Shown here in pieces: positions 33,779 to 41,045 of a stretch of 64,000 bases of DNA. Position 1 is the stretch's first letter. Every line of letters starts with the position of its first letter. Origin of the DNA: CAWEQO01 sp963811225 (lineage in GTDB: Bacteria; Chloroflexota; Anaerolineae; Anaerolineales; Anaerolineaceae); NCBI GenBank assembly GCA_963811225.1, contig CAWEQO010000001.1, positions 620,001 through 684,000 on the forward strand, written 5' to 3'. Below the pieces are notes generated by a model. It was not told where the DNA came from. It was given only the letters and a program-made list of their open reading frames with translations, and did no database searches. Position numbers and translations under genes: made by a program.

Positions 33779-34647
33779 CAGGCGCTCCACAAAGTCTGCA
33801 CCAGACGCCAGGTGTAATGAGCCGCGAAGCCGAGCTGGAAATTCTGCAGGGCGATGCGGGAGTTGCGCAAGAACAAATGCCGCCGCCTGCGCATGACGTC
33901 GCTGCGAAACTCGGGATAACAGGTCTCGATCTGGCGCAGCGCGGCCAGGAAGCCGTCTTCGCGGGCGCTCTTAAAGACCCGCGAAGCGTTTTCGGCGTGC
34001 AAGCGGCGCTGGACCAGGGCCTCTGGGATGTGGACGATGCGGTAATCGCTGGCGTAACGCACCCAAAATTCCTCGTCCTCTCCGCCATAGCGGGCGGTCT
34101 CGAAGCCGCCGGAAGCCAGGAAGGACCGGCGGGTGACCAGGCTGCTGACCAGGCGGATGGGAAAGTCGAGGATCAGGTGGCGCATTAACTGTTCTCGGGT
34201 GAAGCGCTCGTAGGGGGAGCTGTCGCGCAGCCGGTTCTCGCGCTGGGCTTTGCCAGGCATGCGGTCGCCGTTTGCGTCGATGATCTCCACATTGGTATGG
34301 ACCGCCTCGAACTGCGGCTGCACTCCCAACTTTTCGACCTGTCGCTCCAGCTTAGATGGCAGCCAGCGGTCGTCCTGGTCGAGGAAGGCAATCGCATCCC
34401 CCGTGGTCTGCCGGATGGCGAGCATGCGCGCCCCTGCGGAGCGCAAATTCTGCCGGAGGGAGATGAGCGAGATCTTGTCGGGGTACCGGCTCTGATCAGC
34501 GCGGACGCGCTCGGCGCTGTGGTCGGTCGAAGCGTCATCCACCACCGTCAACCGCCAGTGCGGATAGGTTTGTGCCAGCAGGCTTTCGATGGCCTCCCCT
34601 ACCCATCGTTCTCCGTTGTATACAGGCAGAATTACATCGACGAGCAT
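33778..34647 (-). CDS. Glycosyltransferase family 2
   Basis: 289 residues, GT-A fold. DVILPVYNGERWVGEAIESLLAQTY, VVDDASTDHS and the DXD-type FLDQDDRWLPSKLERQ are the classic GT2 markers in the first 110 residues. The C-terminal part carries the ED-like acceptor region (GGEDEEFWVRYASDYRIVHI). It probably starts or extends the repeat unit on a lipid carrier at the inner membrane face. It lies 4 bases after the sulfotransferase gene and overlaps the next GT4 gene, so it is inside a tightly packed operon. Confidence 0.88.
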   Translation of the reverse strand: MLVDVILPVYNGERWVGEAIESLLAQTYPHWRLTVVDDASTDHSAERVRADQSRYPDKISLISLRQNLRSAGARMLAIRQTTGDAIAFLDQDDRWLPSKLERQVEKLGVQPQFEAVHTNVEIIDANGDRMPGKAQRENRLRDSSPYERFTREQLMRHLILDFPIRLVSSLVTRRSFLASGGFETARYGGEDEEFWVRYASDYRIVHIPEALVQRRLHAENASRVFKSAREDGFLAALRQIETCYPEFRSDVMRRRRHLFLRNSRIALQNFQLGFAAHYTWRLVQTLWSA

Positions 34648-34651
34648 CGAT

Positions 34652-35491
34652 TTACCTTCCAGATGGGATCAGGTTCCCGTAGCCCAACTGCTGCATTTGC
34701 GAGCGGCCGGACACATGGCGGTAGAAGTCGAGCAGCGCCGGATTGCCCTGGAAAGCGTACGCCCGGCTTCCTTTCACCTGCCCGGTCAGCGCAGCCAGGT
34801 CGATCCGCTCGTAGTCGATCTCCAGGAACTGCGCCAGCTTTTCGAACTCGGCTTGCGGCTCTTGCAAGAAGGTTTCGTAGCACAGGTGGTAGACCTGCCC
34901 CTCCGGTAAGCCAGCAGTCACCTCGAAACTTTTCTCCACGTACTCCTCCCACAGCTGGAACGCTCGATCGAGGTCGAGGCAGCGGCAAGAGAAGAGCCGG
35001 TTCTCCAAATGCTGGGCGCGCTCCTTCTCGCGCGCTTGCAAACTGGAGGCCACATCCACGCCGTTGCGGTATATGTTTAGGACGCGGGCCTGGGGAAAAA
35101 TACGCAGCCAGAACGGCAGGACGAACGTGTTGAGAGGGTCCTTCCAGCCCCAGGACAGATCCAGGTTGGCCAGGGAGCGGATCTGCCAATAGCGCGAGAA
35201 ACCCAGGTACGTGGCGATGCGCGGCGAGCCCAGCAAGGTACGCAACCGATCGACCATGCCTGCAGCCACCTGCTCTTCCGCCAGCAGGTAATTCATCGGA
35301 AGGGGATTGTCCCAGGCGGCATGGGCGCGAGCGTAAACCAGGCGGTTGGCCTTCATAAAAAAGCGGGATTCTGTGTGACGCTTGCTGTGGTCCGCTCCCA
35401 TCCAGATGCCGGCGTCCTGAAGGACCTCGGCGAGCAGGCTGGTTCCGGAGCGGTGCATGCCAATGAGGATGATGGGGAAAGAAGCGTTCAA
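34652..35491 (-). CDS. Sulfotransferase family protein (PAPS-dependent)
   Basis: 279 residues. The 5'-phosphosulfate-binding loop is IGMHRSGTSLLAEVL (residues 11-20 hold the P-loop-like GxHRSGTS), and the 3'-phosphate site resembles YRNGVDVASS (141-150). W-rich DLSWGWKDPL between them and the tail LAQFLEIDYERIDLAALTG fit the bacterial Sulfotransfer family. It would transfer sulfate from PAPS to a sugar or another acceptor. Its place between the flippase (ATGA overlap) and the glycosyltransferases suggests that the glycan made here is sulfated before export, an inference from context. No PAPS-synthesis gene is in the window. Confidence 0.82.
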   Translation of the reverse strand: MNASFPIILIGMHRSGTSLLAEVLQDAGIWMGADHSKRHTESRFFMKANRLVYARAHAAWDNPLPMNYLLAEEQVAAGMVDRLRTLLGSPRIATYLGFSRYWQIRSLANLDLSWGWKDPLNTFVLPFWLRIFPQARVLNIYRNGVDVASSLQAREKERAQHLENRLFSCRCLDLDRAFQLWEEYVEKSFEVTAGLPEGQVYHLCYETFLQEPQAEFEKLAQFLEIDYERIDLAALTGQVKGSRAYAFQGNPALLDFYRHVSGRSQMQQLGYGNLIPSGR

Positions 35492-36996
35492 CTTGGGAAT
35501 CTCCTGGAAGCAAACTGGCGGGCAATGCGCTGGCGCAGCTTCTTTGGCACCAGGTACTTGTTCAGCAAAAAGATCATGTCGCCGATATTCTTGCGGTCGA
35601 ACAGCAGTAATACCGCCACGTAACCGGTGGAAAACAGCAGGAAGTCGATGCCCGCCGAGACGATCGGGGAAGCGATCTCGGGCAGCAAGGCTCTGACGCC
35701 CAGGGTCAAGCCCATGCCCACCACCACTGCCAGCGCCGGGGCCAGGAGCATATCCTTCAGCGAGAAATCGACATACTTGCGCGCCATCTGCAGGACGATG
35801 ACGATGCCGAGCACGAGCATCAGGTCGACAGCCAGGGCTACACCGGCAATGCCGAGCCCTTGGCCCATCAGGTACATGCCGGCGATCATCACCACCAGCT
35901 GGAAGGAGCGCACCTTGACCACGGTCATGGGATGGCCGACGGCATTGAATAGTGAGCCGATGGTCTGCTTCATGGGGTCGAACAGGGTGAAGATGAGCAT
36001 CAAGCGGAAAGCGTCCAGGATCGGCAGCCAGCGCGCCCCCATCACGATCACGATAAACTCCGGCGCGGTCAGCGAGAGGATCGCCGCCATAAAGAAGCCT
36101 GTGCGCACCATCAAGGCATTGGCGCGAGCAAAGGCCAACGAAAGGGTTTCGCGGTCCTCTTTCAACTCAGCGTAGGTGCCGGCTGCCACGTTATTGACGG
36201 GCGTAGCGATGAATGCGCTTGGATACTTGGCGAATTTATAAGCGCGCGAGTAAAAGCCCAGCGCCTCTTTGCCGAGGTACACGCCGGTCCAGATGTCGTC
36301 CAGCCGGTCGAGGCCCATAGCCAGCCCGCGCCCCAACAAGTTTGCGCTGCCGAACCGCAGGTAGTAGCGTACAGCGGGCCACGACCAGGAGAGCCGCGGT
36401 TTCCAGACCGGTCGCCAGATATATAGCATGAAAAAGTTAACGGCAGCCTCGATGACGTTGGCGGCCAGCAGCGCCCACAGGGTGGCCCCGAGGAGCGCCA
36501 GAATCGAGGTGATGATGGCGGTCAAAGCGATGTCGACCGTGTCGATGATCGCCAGGCGCTGGTGCTCTACCTTGCGGACCAAAACCTGACGCATGGGCTG
36601 GTTCATCTGCCCCATCAATTCGGTGGCGATGATGAGCAGGTAAGCCGTGCGCATATCAACCTCACGGAACCCGCCAAGCAGGCTTACAACCAGCAGCACC
36701 AGAGCCACCCAGATCACGGTCAAAACCAGCCTGACGCTGAAAAAGGTGGAGGTGGCCTGTTCAAAATCGTCGCTGAATTCGGAACGGTGGAGATAGGCGG
36801 AAGCCAACCCAAAGGAAGGCAGCACCCCCAGCAGCACGACTGTAGCGCTGACCTGGGCGTAAACGCCGAACACCTCGGGGTCGAGCAGGCGCGCCAGGAT
36901 CGCGAACTGGATGAAGCCCAGCACAATTTGCGCGACGCTGCTCATGGCATTCCAGGTCACGGAATTAATGCTGCGTTTCGCAAGATTATCAGGCAT
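35488..36996 (-). CDS. Polysaccharide/oligosaccharide flippase (Wzx-like, MOP superfamily)
   Basis: 502 residues with about 12-14 transmembrane helices. The start SVTWNAMSSVAQIVLGFIQFAILARLLDPEVFGVYA is the standard MOP-flippase N-terminus (Polysacc_synt family), and LGKEALGFYSRAYKFAKYPSAFIATPVNNVAAGTYAELKED is the mid-protein signature. It moves lipid-linked oligosaccharide across the cytoplasmic membrane. It is the first gene of the minus-strand cluster that runs to the LCP transferase, and its stop overlaps the sulfotransferase start (ATGA). Confidence 0.9.
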   Translation of the reverse strand: MPDNLAKRSINSVTWNAMSSVAQIVLGFIQFAILARLLDPEVFGVYAQVSATVVLLGVLPSFGLASAYLHRSEFSDDFEQATSTFFSVRLVLTVIWVALVLLVVSLLGGFREVDMRTAYLLIIATELMGQMNQPMRQVLVRKVEHQRLAIIDTVDIALTAIITSILALLGATLWALLAANVIEAAVNFFMLYIWRPVWKPRLSWSWPAVRYYLRFGSANLLGRGLAMGLDRLDDIWTGVYLGKEALGFYSRAYKFAKYPSAFIATPVNNVAAGTYAELKEDRETLSLAFARANALMVRTGFFMAAILSLTAPEFIVIVMGARWLPILDAFRLMLIFTLFDPMKQTIGSLFNAVGHPMTVVKVRSFQLVVMIAGMYLMGQGLGIAGVALAVDLMLVLGIVIVLQMARKYVDFSLKDMLLAPALAVVVGMGLTLGVRALLPEIASPIVSAGIDFLLFSTGYVAVLLLFDRKNIGDMIFLLNKYLVPKKLRQRIARQFASRRFPS

Positions 36997-37477
36997 AGGT
37001 GGAATCGCAATTCATCGCAAGAGTCTGCCCACCAGCGGCGGACACGCTCGATTGTACCATCCTTCGGCGAGTCTGTAGAGTCAGGGGCTTTTCGCTCCCG
37101 CTCCAGGATCAGGATACTAAACGGCGCAGACGAAGAACCAAACGAAAAAATACCTTTCAAAATAGTTGGGTTATGTGTACAATAGAAGCGGGAAGGAGCC
37201 AGTTAACCTGCTGGCTGTTCTCCCCCATCACACGCCGCAGAACCCCGACCGGTTCATCCACACGGCCGTTAACATTCATGGATTGCAATACCAACCACAG
37301 CTTTATATCGATTGGAAAGATGGACATGGAGATCTCGGGGCCACTGCTCCACCTATCTGCAGTGTGCGAACCGATCTTGCGGGCTCTGCCCTGTTTGGTC
37401 TTGATCCAATAAATTCAATATCGATGGAACTTGTATCTCCATCAGCGATTGCTTAAGGATGCCTGGGGAGCGCAAAC
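36997..37477. other. Divergent intergenic region with a TACAAT -10 and a long leader
   Basis: This ~480-base gap separates the flippase (-) from the FAD oxidoreductase (+). A plus-strand TACAAT (37178-37183) has a weak TTTCAA 17 bases upstream. Just after the predicted start lies GGAAGGAG (37190-37197), but no ATG, GTG or TTG follows it within range. A frame without stops runs from there to 37456 (about 83 codons from a CTG at 37208), with no recognisable domain. It may be a decayed small gene or simply a long untranslated leader. Confidence 0.4.
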
Positions 37478-38977
37478 TTGGATCGCAACCGTTATGATGT
37501 GATCGTTATAGGAGCAGGGATCGCCGGCCTGTCTGCGGCTGCCTACCTGGCAAAAGCCGGGCAGAAAGTCATCGTGTTCGAGCAGCACAACCGGCCGGGC
37601 GGTCTATGGACCTCGTTCGAACGGAGTGGGGTCATCTTTGATATTGGCGCGCACTGGACCACCGAAGCCGACAACATCAACCGGATGCTCGATGAACTGG
37701 ACGGCAAGTCTGTGGCGTTTGTGCCGGTGCCCAACCTGGGCCGCATCCTGGGGCCGCTGCCCGGGGTGGACATCGTGCTGGCGAAATACCGGGAGACCTT
37801 CGAGCGGTCGATCCTCAACTCTTACCCCCAAACCAATCGTAAATCGGTCTTCAAGCTGACCGAGCTGGCGCTGCTGATGGAGCGCGAGCTGAACAAGTTC
37901 CCCAACCGCTGGCCGCAGGAACCCCGGCAGCGTTTCGACAAACGCTTGCGCAGCACGGTCTTTCCCGACCAGCTGCAAAAATACGCTCGCATCCCGGCGC
38001 TGCGCTTGCTCCGGCAGCTGTTCCCCGGTAAGGAGCTGAAATCACTGCGCACGTCCCTGCACATGATCGTCCCGACGCACAATGCCACGGCGCTCGACCT
38101 GCTGATCATGATTGCCATGGCGCTGACGGGGCGGGCCTATACGCCGGTGGGCGGAGCGCAGCGGATGGGGCTGGCTTTTGCTACGGCGCTCGAACACAAT
38201 CACGGTGAGATCGAGTATTCCGCCCGGGTAATGGCCATCGAGACGAACGAAGGCAAGGTCAACGGCGTGATGTTGGAGGATGGGCGGCGCTGCGAAGCAA
38301 AAGCCGTGCTGTCGGCCATCGACGCCCGCCAGACCTTCAACAAGCTGGTCAATCCTCACCTGGTGCCGCGCCTGCACCAGCGACGCCTGGACCATGCCGG
38401 GCAGTCCAATTCGTACCTGTTGGTCTCGCTGGTCACCGACCTGGATCCGGGCTTGCTGGGCTTCGACCACACCGACCTGTACGTGCTGACCTCGGCGGAC
38501 CTGCAAGAGGTGCTGCAGCCCGACCATTCCGAGCTCGGCAGCTTCCAATTGGTCTTTCCACGCTTCCGGACCTCGCAAGACAACCGCCTGCACGGCGTTC
38601 AGATCATCGCCCCGGCCAGCATCGAGTTCGAAAACTACTGGCGCACCGGCCCGCAGCTGGCGCGCGACGAGCAGTACCAGTCGTTCAAGACCGAACGAGC
38701 CAGGCGCCTGGTGGAGCACGCCGAGGTCTACCTGCCCGGCCTGGGCCAGCGCATCCTGGAAATGGATGTGGCCACGCCGGTCACGCTGCACCGCTACACC
38801 TTAAACGACCGCGGCGCAGGGCTGGGCTGGTTCAATCCACCGCCGTGGCGGCAAAAAGTGCCCTTCTTGAAGGGGCTGTACCTGGCCGGGCATTGGGTAA
38901 ACCCGCCGGGAGCGTACCAGGCAGCGGCCAGCGGCAAGTCGGCTGCGGAAATGGTCTTGAAGAGCAAAGAGAAATAA
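37478..38977 (+). CDS. FAD-dependent oxidoreductase of the phytoene desaturase (CrtI/CrtN)-like family
   Basis: 499 residues. The dinucleotide-binding motif is at the N-terminus (DVIVIGAGIAGLSAAAYLAKAG, residues 7-28), followed by VFEQHNRPGGLWTSFER and GAHWT. The C-terminus has GLYLAGHWVNPPGAYQAAASGKSAAEMVL, the FAD-closing motif of CrtI-like and related oxidoreductases. The substrate could be a carotenoid-type polyene or another lipid; no phytoene synthase or prenyltransferase is nearby, so the function is open. The TTG start has GGGGAG 7 bases upstream. It ends at a 46-base perfect palindrome. Confidence 0.8.
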   Translation: MDRNRYDVIVIGAGIAGLSAAAYLAKAGQKVIVFEQHNRPGGLWTSFERSGVIFDIGAHWTTEADNINRMLDELDGKSVAFVPVPNLGRILGPLPGVDIVLAKYRETFERSILNSYPQTNRKSVFKLTELALLMERELNKFPNRWPQEPRQRFDKRLRSTVFPDQLQKYARIPALRLLRQLFPGKELKSLRTSLHMIVPTHNATALDLLIMIAMALTGRAYTPVGGAQRMGLAFATALEHNHGEIEYSARVMAIETNEGKVNGVMLEDGRRCEAKAVLSAIDARQTFNKLVNPHLVPRLHQRRLDHAGQSNSYLLVSLVTDLDPGLLGFDHTDLYVLTSADLQEVLQPDHSELGSFQLVFPRFRTSQDNRLHGVQIIAPASIEFENYWRTGPQLARDEQYQSFKTERARRLVEHAEVYLPGLGQRILEMDVATPVTLHRYTLNDRGAGLGWFNPPPWRQKVPFLKGLYLAGHWVNPPGAYQAAASGKSAAEMVLKSKEK

Positions 38978-39020
38978 ATCAAAGTCGGGATGGGCGATCG
39001 CCCATCCCGACTTTGATTTA
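38975..39020. terminator. 46-base perfect palindrome acting as bidirectional terminator
   Basis: The sequence from 38975 to 39020 is its own reverse complement, centred on GCGATCGC (38994-39001), with an AAATCAAAG / CTTTGATTT outer part. It starts inside the stop codon of the oxidoreductase and ends 7 bases before the stop of the convergent DUF2795 gene. Confidence 0.85.
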
Positions 39021-39026
39021 ACCAGA

Positions 39027-39233
39027 CTATTCTAATTTCCCAATCTCTTTGGTCACATCCGTCGGAGCGTCATATTTACGGTCCGGCAGTTTTTTCAGCG
39101 TGCTCATCACGTTTTGATCGGCGCCCTGGCTCTTGGCAGTATCCAGCAAATCTTGCTTGGAGGCGGGGTAATCGATGCCGCCGAGGAACTTTTGCACCTG
39201 AATCGGGTTGACGATCTGATCTTTATCAGCCAT
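39027..39233 (-). CDS. DUF2795 family small protein
   Basis: 68 residues, hydrophilic. NPIQVQKFLGGIDYPASKQDLLDTAKSQGADQNVMSTLKKLPDRKYDAPTDV matches the DUF2795 pattern (a small helical domain with a Tyr-Pro-Ala-Lys/Ser-Lys turn and a Leu-Pro..Tyr end). The family is common in actinobacteria and Chloroflexi; its function is unknown. The ribosome-binding site on the minus strand is GAGGGAGGAAAG, a few bases before the ATG. Confidence 0.8.
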   Translation of the reverse strand: MADKDQIVNPIQVQKFLGGIDYPASKQDLLDTAKSQGADQNVMSTLKKLPDRKYDAPTDVTKEIGKLE

Positions 39234-39395
39234 TCTACTTTCCTCCCTCTATCAAATCGGTTTGTGAATCGGATTATACCCGCCCTGGCAAGGATAGAGA
39301 GGATCGACTGTCAGCAGCCCGATGCCTCCTCCGTGACCGTGATAGAATTCATGCATCGATTATGTCTGCACGGAATCATCCAAGGAGGGATCGAC

Positions 39396-39755
39396 ATGGC
39401 CAAGGTGATCATCGACCGCGAGCGCAAGCTGGTGGACGTGGAGATGGGGGGATTCATCAAGTCACAAGAGGCGGCGCGGATTTCGACGGAAATTAAAGAA
39501 GCCTTCCGGGTATTTGGACCGGGGCAAGCCTTGCTGTTGATCGACCTGATCGGCTTCGCGCCGCTGAACAGCGATGTGCTGCCGGTGCTGCGCGGCCTGG
39601 GCCGTGACGTGCTGACATTCTTCAAAAAGGGCGCGCTGGTGCAGGAGTGGTCAATGAAACTGCAGAACCGCACAGTCATCGAGCCGCCGCCCGGCTACAA
39701 GCTGCCTACGTTCCAGACGCGGGAAGAGGCGCTGGAATATCTGCTGGAAGAATGA
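39396..39755 (+). CDS. Small conserved protein, possible SpoIIAA/STAS-like fold
   Basis: 119 residues without membrane segments. An alternation of beta-like and helical stretches (MAKVIIDRERKLVDVEMGG, EAARISTEIKEAFRVFGPGQALLLIDLIGFAPLNSDVLPVLRGL) recalls SpoIIAA/STAS-type proteins that respond to 'SEC14-like' membrane cues, but this is only a structural impression. The start is set by AAGGAGG 7 bases before ATG 39396; the frame continues upstream without coding character. The HbpS-like gene follows after 18 bases, so the two are likely co-transcribed. Confidence 0.6.
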   Translation: MAKVIIDRERKLVDVEMGGFIKSQEAARISTEIKEAFRVFGPGQALLLIDLIGFAPLNSDVLPVLRGLGRDVLTFFKKGALVQEWSMKLQNRTVIEPPPGYKLPTFQTREEALEYLLEE

Positions 39756-39773
39756 CGATCAAGGAGGACTTAA

Positions 39774-40187
39774 ATGTACCAACGTTACCAAATTTCACAC
39801 CAGGATGCGCTGCAAATCATCACCTTCATTCAAAAAGAACTGGGGAAGGACCATCGCGGCGCGGCGGTGGCGGTCGCCGATTCGCAGGGGGAGCTGCTTG
39901 CGTTCCTGCGTACGGACGGCTGCAAACTGCCGTCGATCCAAATTGCGATCAACAAGGCTTACACCGCGGCCCGTGAGCGGAATGAGTCTTATCAGGTGGG
40001 TCAGAGCTCGCGCCAACAGGGCTTTCCGATGACCAACTTTGGCGACTTGCGCTACACGGCCTGGGGCGGCGGCGTGCCGATCGTCTACAAGGGCGAGGTG
40101 GTCGGCGCAGTGGGCGTCAGCGGCCTGCCGGAGGAAGAGGACATGAAGCTGGCGCGCAAGGCAGTGGAGCTGTTCGGCTCGGCCTGA
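39774..40187 (+). CDS. GlcG/HbpS family heme-degrading-domain protein
   Basis: 137 residues, the usual size. The family markers AAVAVADSQGELLAFLRTDGCKLPSIQIAINKAYTAA and TAWGGGVPIVYKGEVVGAVGVSGLPEEEDMKLARKAV are all present. Relatives bind heme or corrinoid-like compounds or accompany diol and glycolate metabolism; here there is no such neighbour. The Shine-Dalgarno AAGGAGG lies 7 bases before the start. The gene ends at a strong bidirectional hairpin. Confidence 0.85.
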   Translation: MYQRYQISHQDALQIITFIQKELGKDHRGAAVAVADSQGELLAFLRTDGCKLPSIQIAINKAYTAARERNESYQVGQSSRQQGFPMTNFGDLRYTAWGGGVPIVYKGEVVGAVGVSGLPEEEDMKLARKAVELFGSA

Positions 40188-40198
40188 GCGATTGCAAT

Positions 40199-40243
40199 TA
40201 AAAACACGAACCGGATGAGATCGTCATCCGGTTCGTGTTTTTA
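40199..40243. terminator. Bidirectional intrinsic terminator
   Basis: A perfect 20-bp stem (40199-40218 / 40224-40243) with loop GATCG and A5/T5 ends lies between the HbpS-like gene (+) and a methyltransferase gene (-). Confidence 0.9.
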
Positions 40244-40244
40244 T

Positions 40245-40970
40245 TTACGGCTTGAAACCGCCGAACACGGCGTGCCCGGCCTGCATCCAAAACACGTCCG
40301 CCTGCTCGAAACCGGCCTGCTCCAGCCACTTGATCTGGTCGAAGAGGGACGAGGGCTTGTCGGTCGGATCGTCGGGGTAGCGGAAGAAGTTCCACTCGGC
40401 GGAGTCGAACTGCTCGAAGAGTTCCAGGCTGCCGGTAAAATCCAGCGACTGGCGGCGAACAGTGGCATCGTAGATCTTGGCGGCGTAGACCATGCCGTCC
40501 GGCTTGGTCGGGTGCAGGATGTCGGCGATGATGAAGGCGCCGCCGGGGTGCAGCATCTCGAAGACATCCTGGAAGAGCCGGGCCTTGCCGGGGCCGTCGA
40601 GGTGGTGGATCGCCAGCGACGAGACGATCGCATGATACCGCTCGCCGCTATTACGCCAGTCGAAGGCGAACAGGTCGAACTTGCCGGGCTGGAAGCGCAA
40701 ACCGAACGGTTCCAGGCGCATTGAAGCGGACTTCAGCATCTCATCCGAGCCGTCTAATCCGCGGACGGCGCTGCCGGGCAGCCGCTCCAGCAGGGATTGG
40801 GCCAGCAAGCCGTCGCCGCAGCACAGCTCGAGGATGCGGGGTTGGTTGAGGTAGGCAAGCTGGCTGCAAACGGCGTCAATTTGAGCGTCGCGCTCGGGCA
40901 CAAAGCAGCGGGCGCGTTCGATGAAGGAGCGGGAGTTCGCCTCGCTCCAGCGAAGATCGTTATCCGTCAT
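40245..40970 (-). CDS. Class I SAM-dependent methyltransferase
   Basis: 241 residues. Motif I is ILELCCGDGLLAQSLLERLPGS, with post-I GLDGSDEMLKSA, motif II YHAIVSSLAIHHL and motif III LHPGGAFIIADILHP. The C-terminal part (LFDQIKWLEQAGFEQADVFWMQAGHAVFGG) is typical of small-molecule or tRNA-modifying methyltransferases such as the CmoA-like set, so the substrate cannot be assigned. The ATG at 40970 was chosen because GGAGA lies 7 bases upstream; the frame extends 19 codons farther without support. Confidence 0.85.
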   Translation of the reverse strand: MTDNDLRWSEANSRSFIERARCFVPERDAQIDAVCSQLAYLNQPRILELCCGDGLLAQSLLERLPGSAVRGLDGSDEMLKSASMRLEPFGLRFQPGKFDLFAFDWRNSGERYHAIVSSLAIHHLDGPGKARLFQDVFEMLHPGGAFIIADILHPTKPDGMVYAAKIYDATVRRQSLDFTGSLELFEQFDSAEWNFFRYPDDPTDKPSSLFDQIKWLEQAGFEQADVFWMQAGHAVFGGFKP

Positions 40971-41045
40971 AGACTGAGTCTCCTTGGGCCTATTCTGATG
41001 TCTCTCGTAAAGCGCGCCAAGGGCCACTTTGCGGGAGACATTCAG

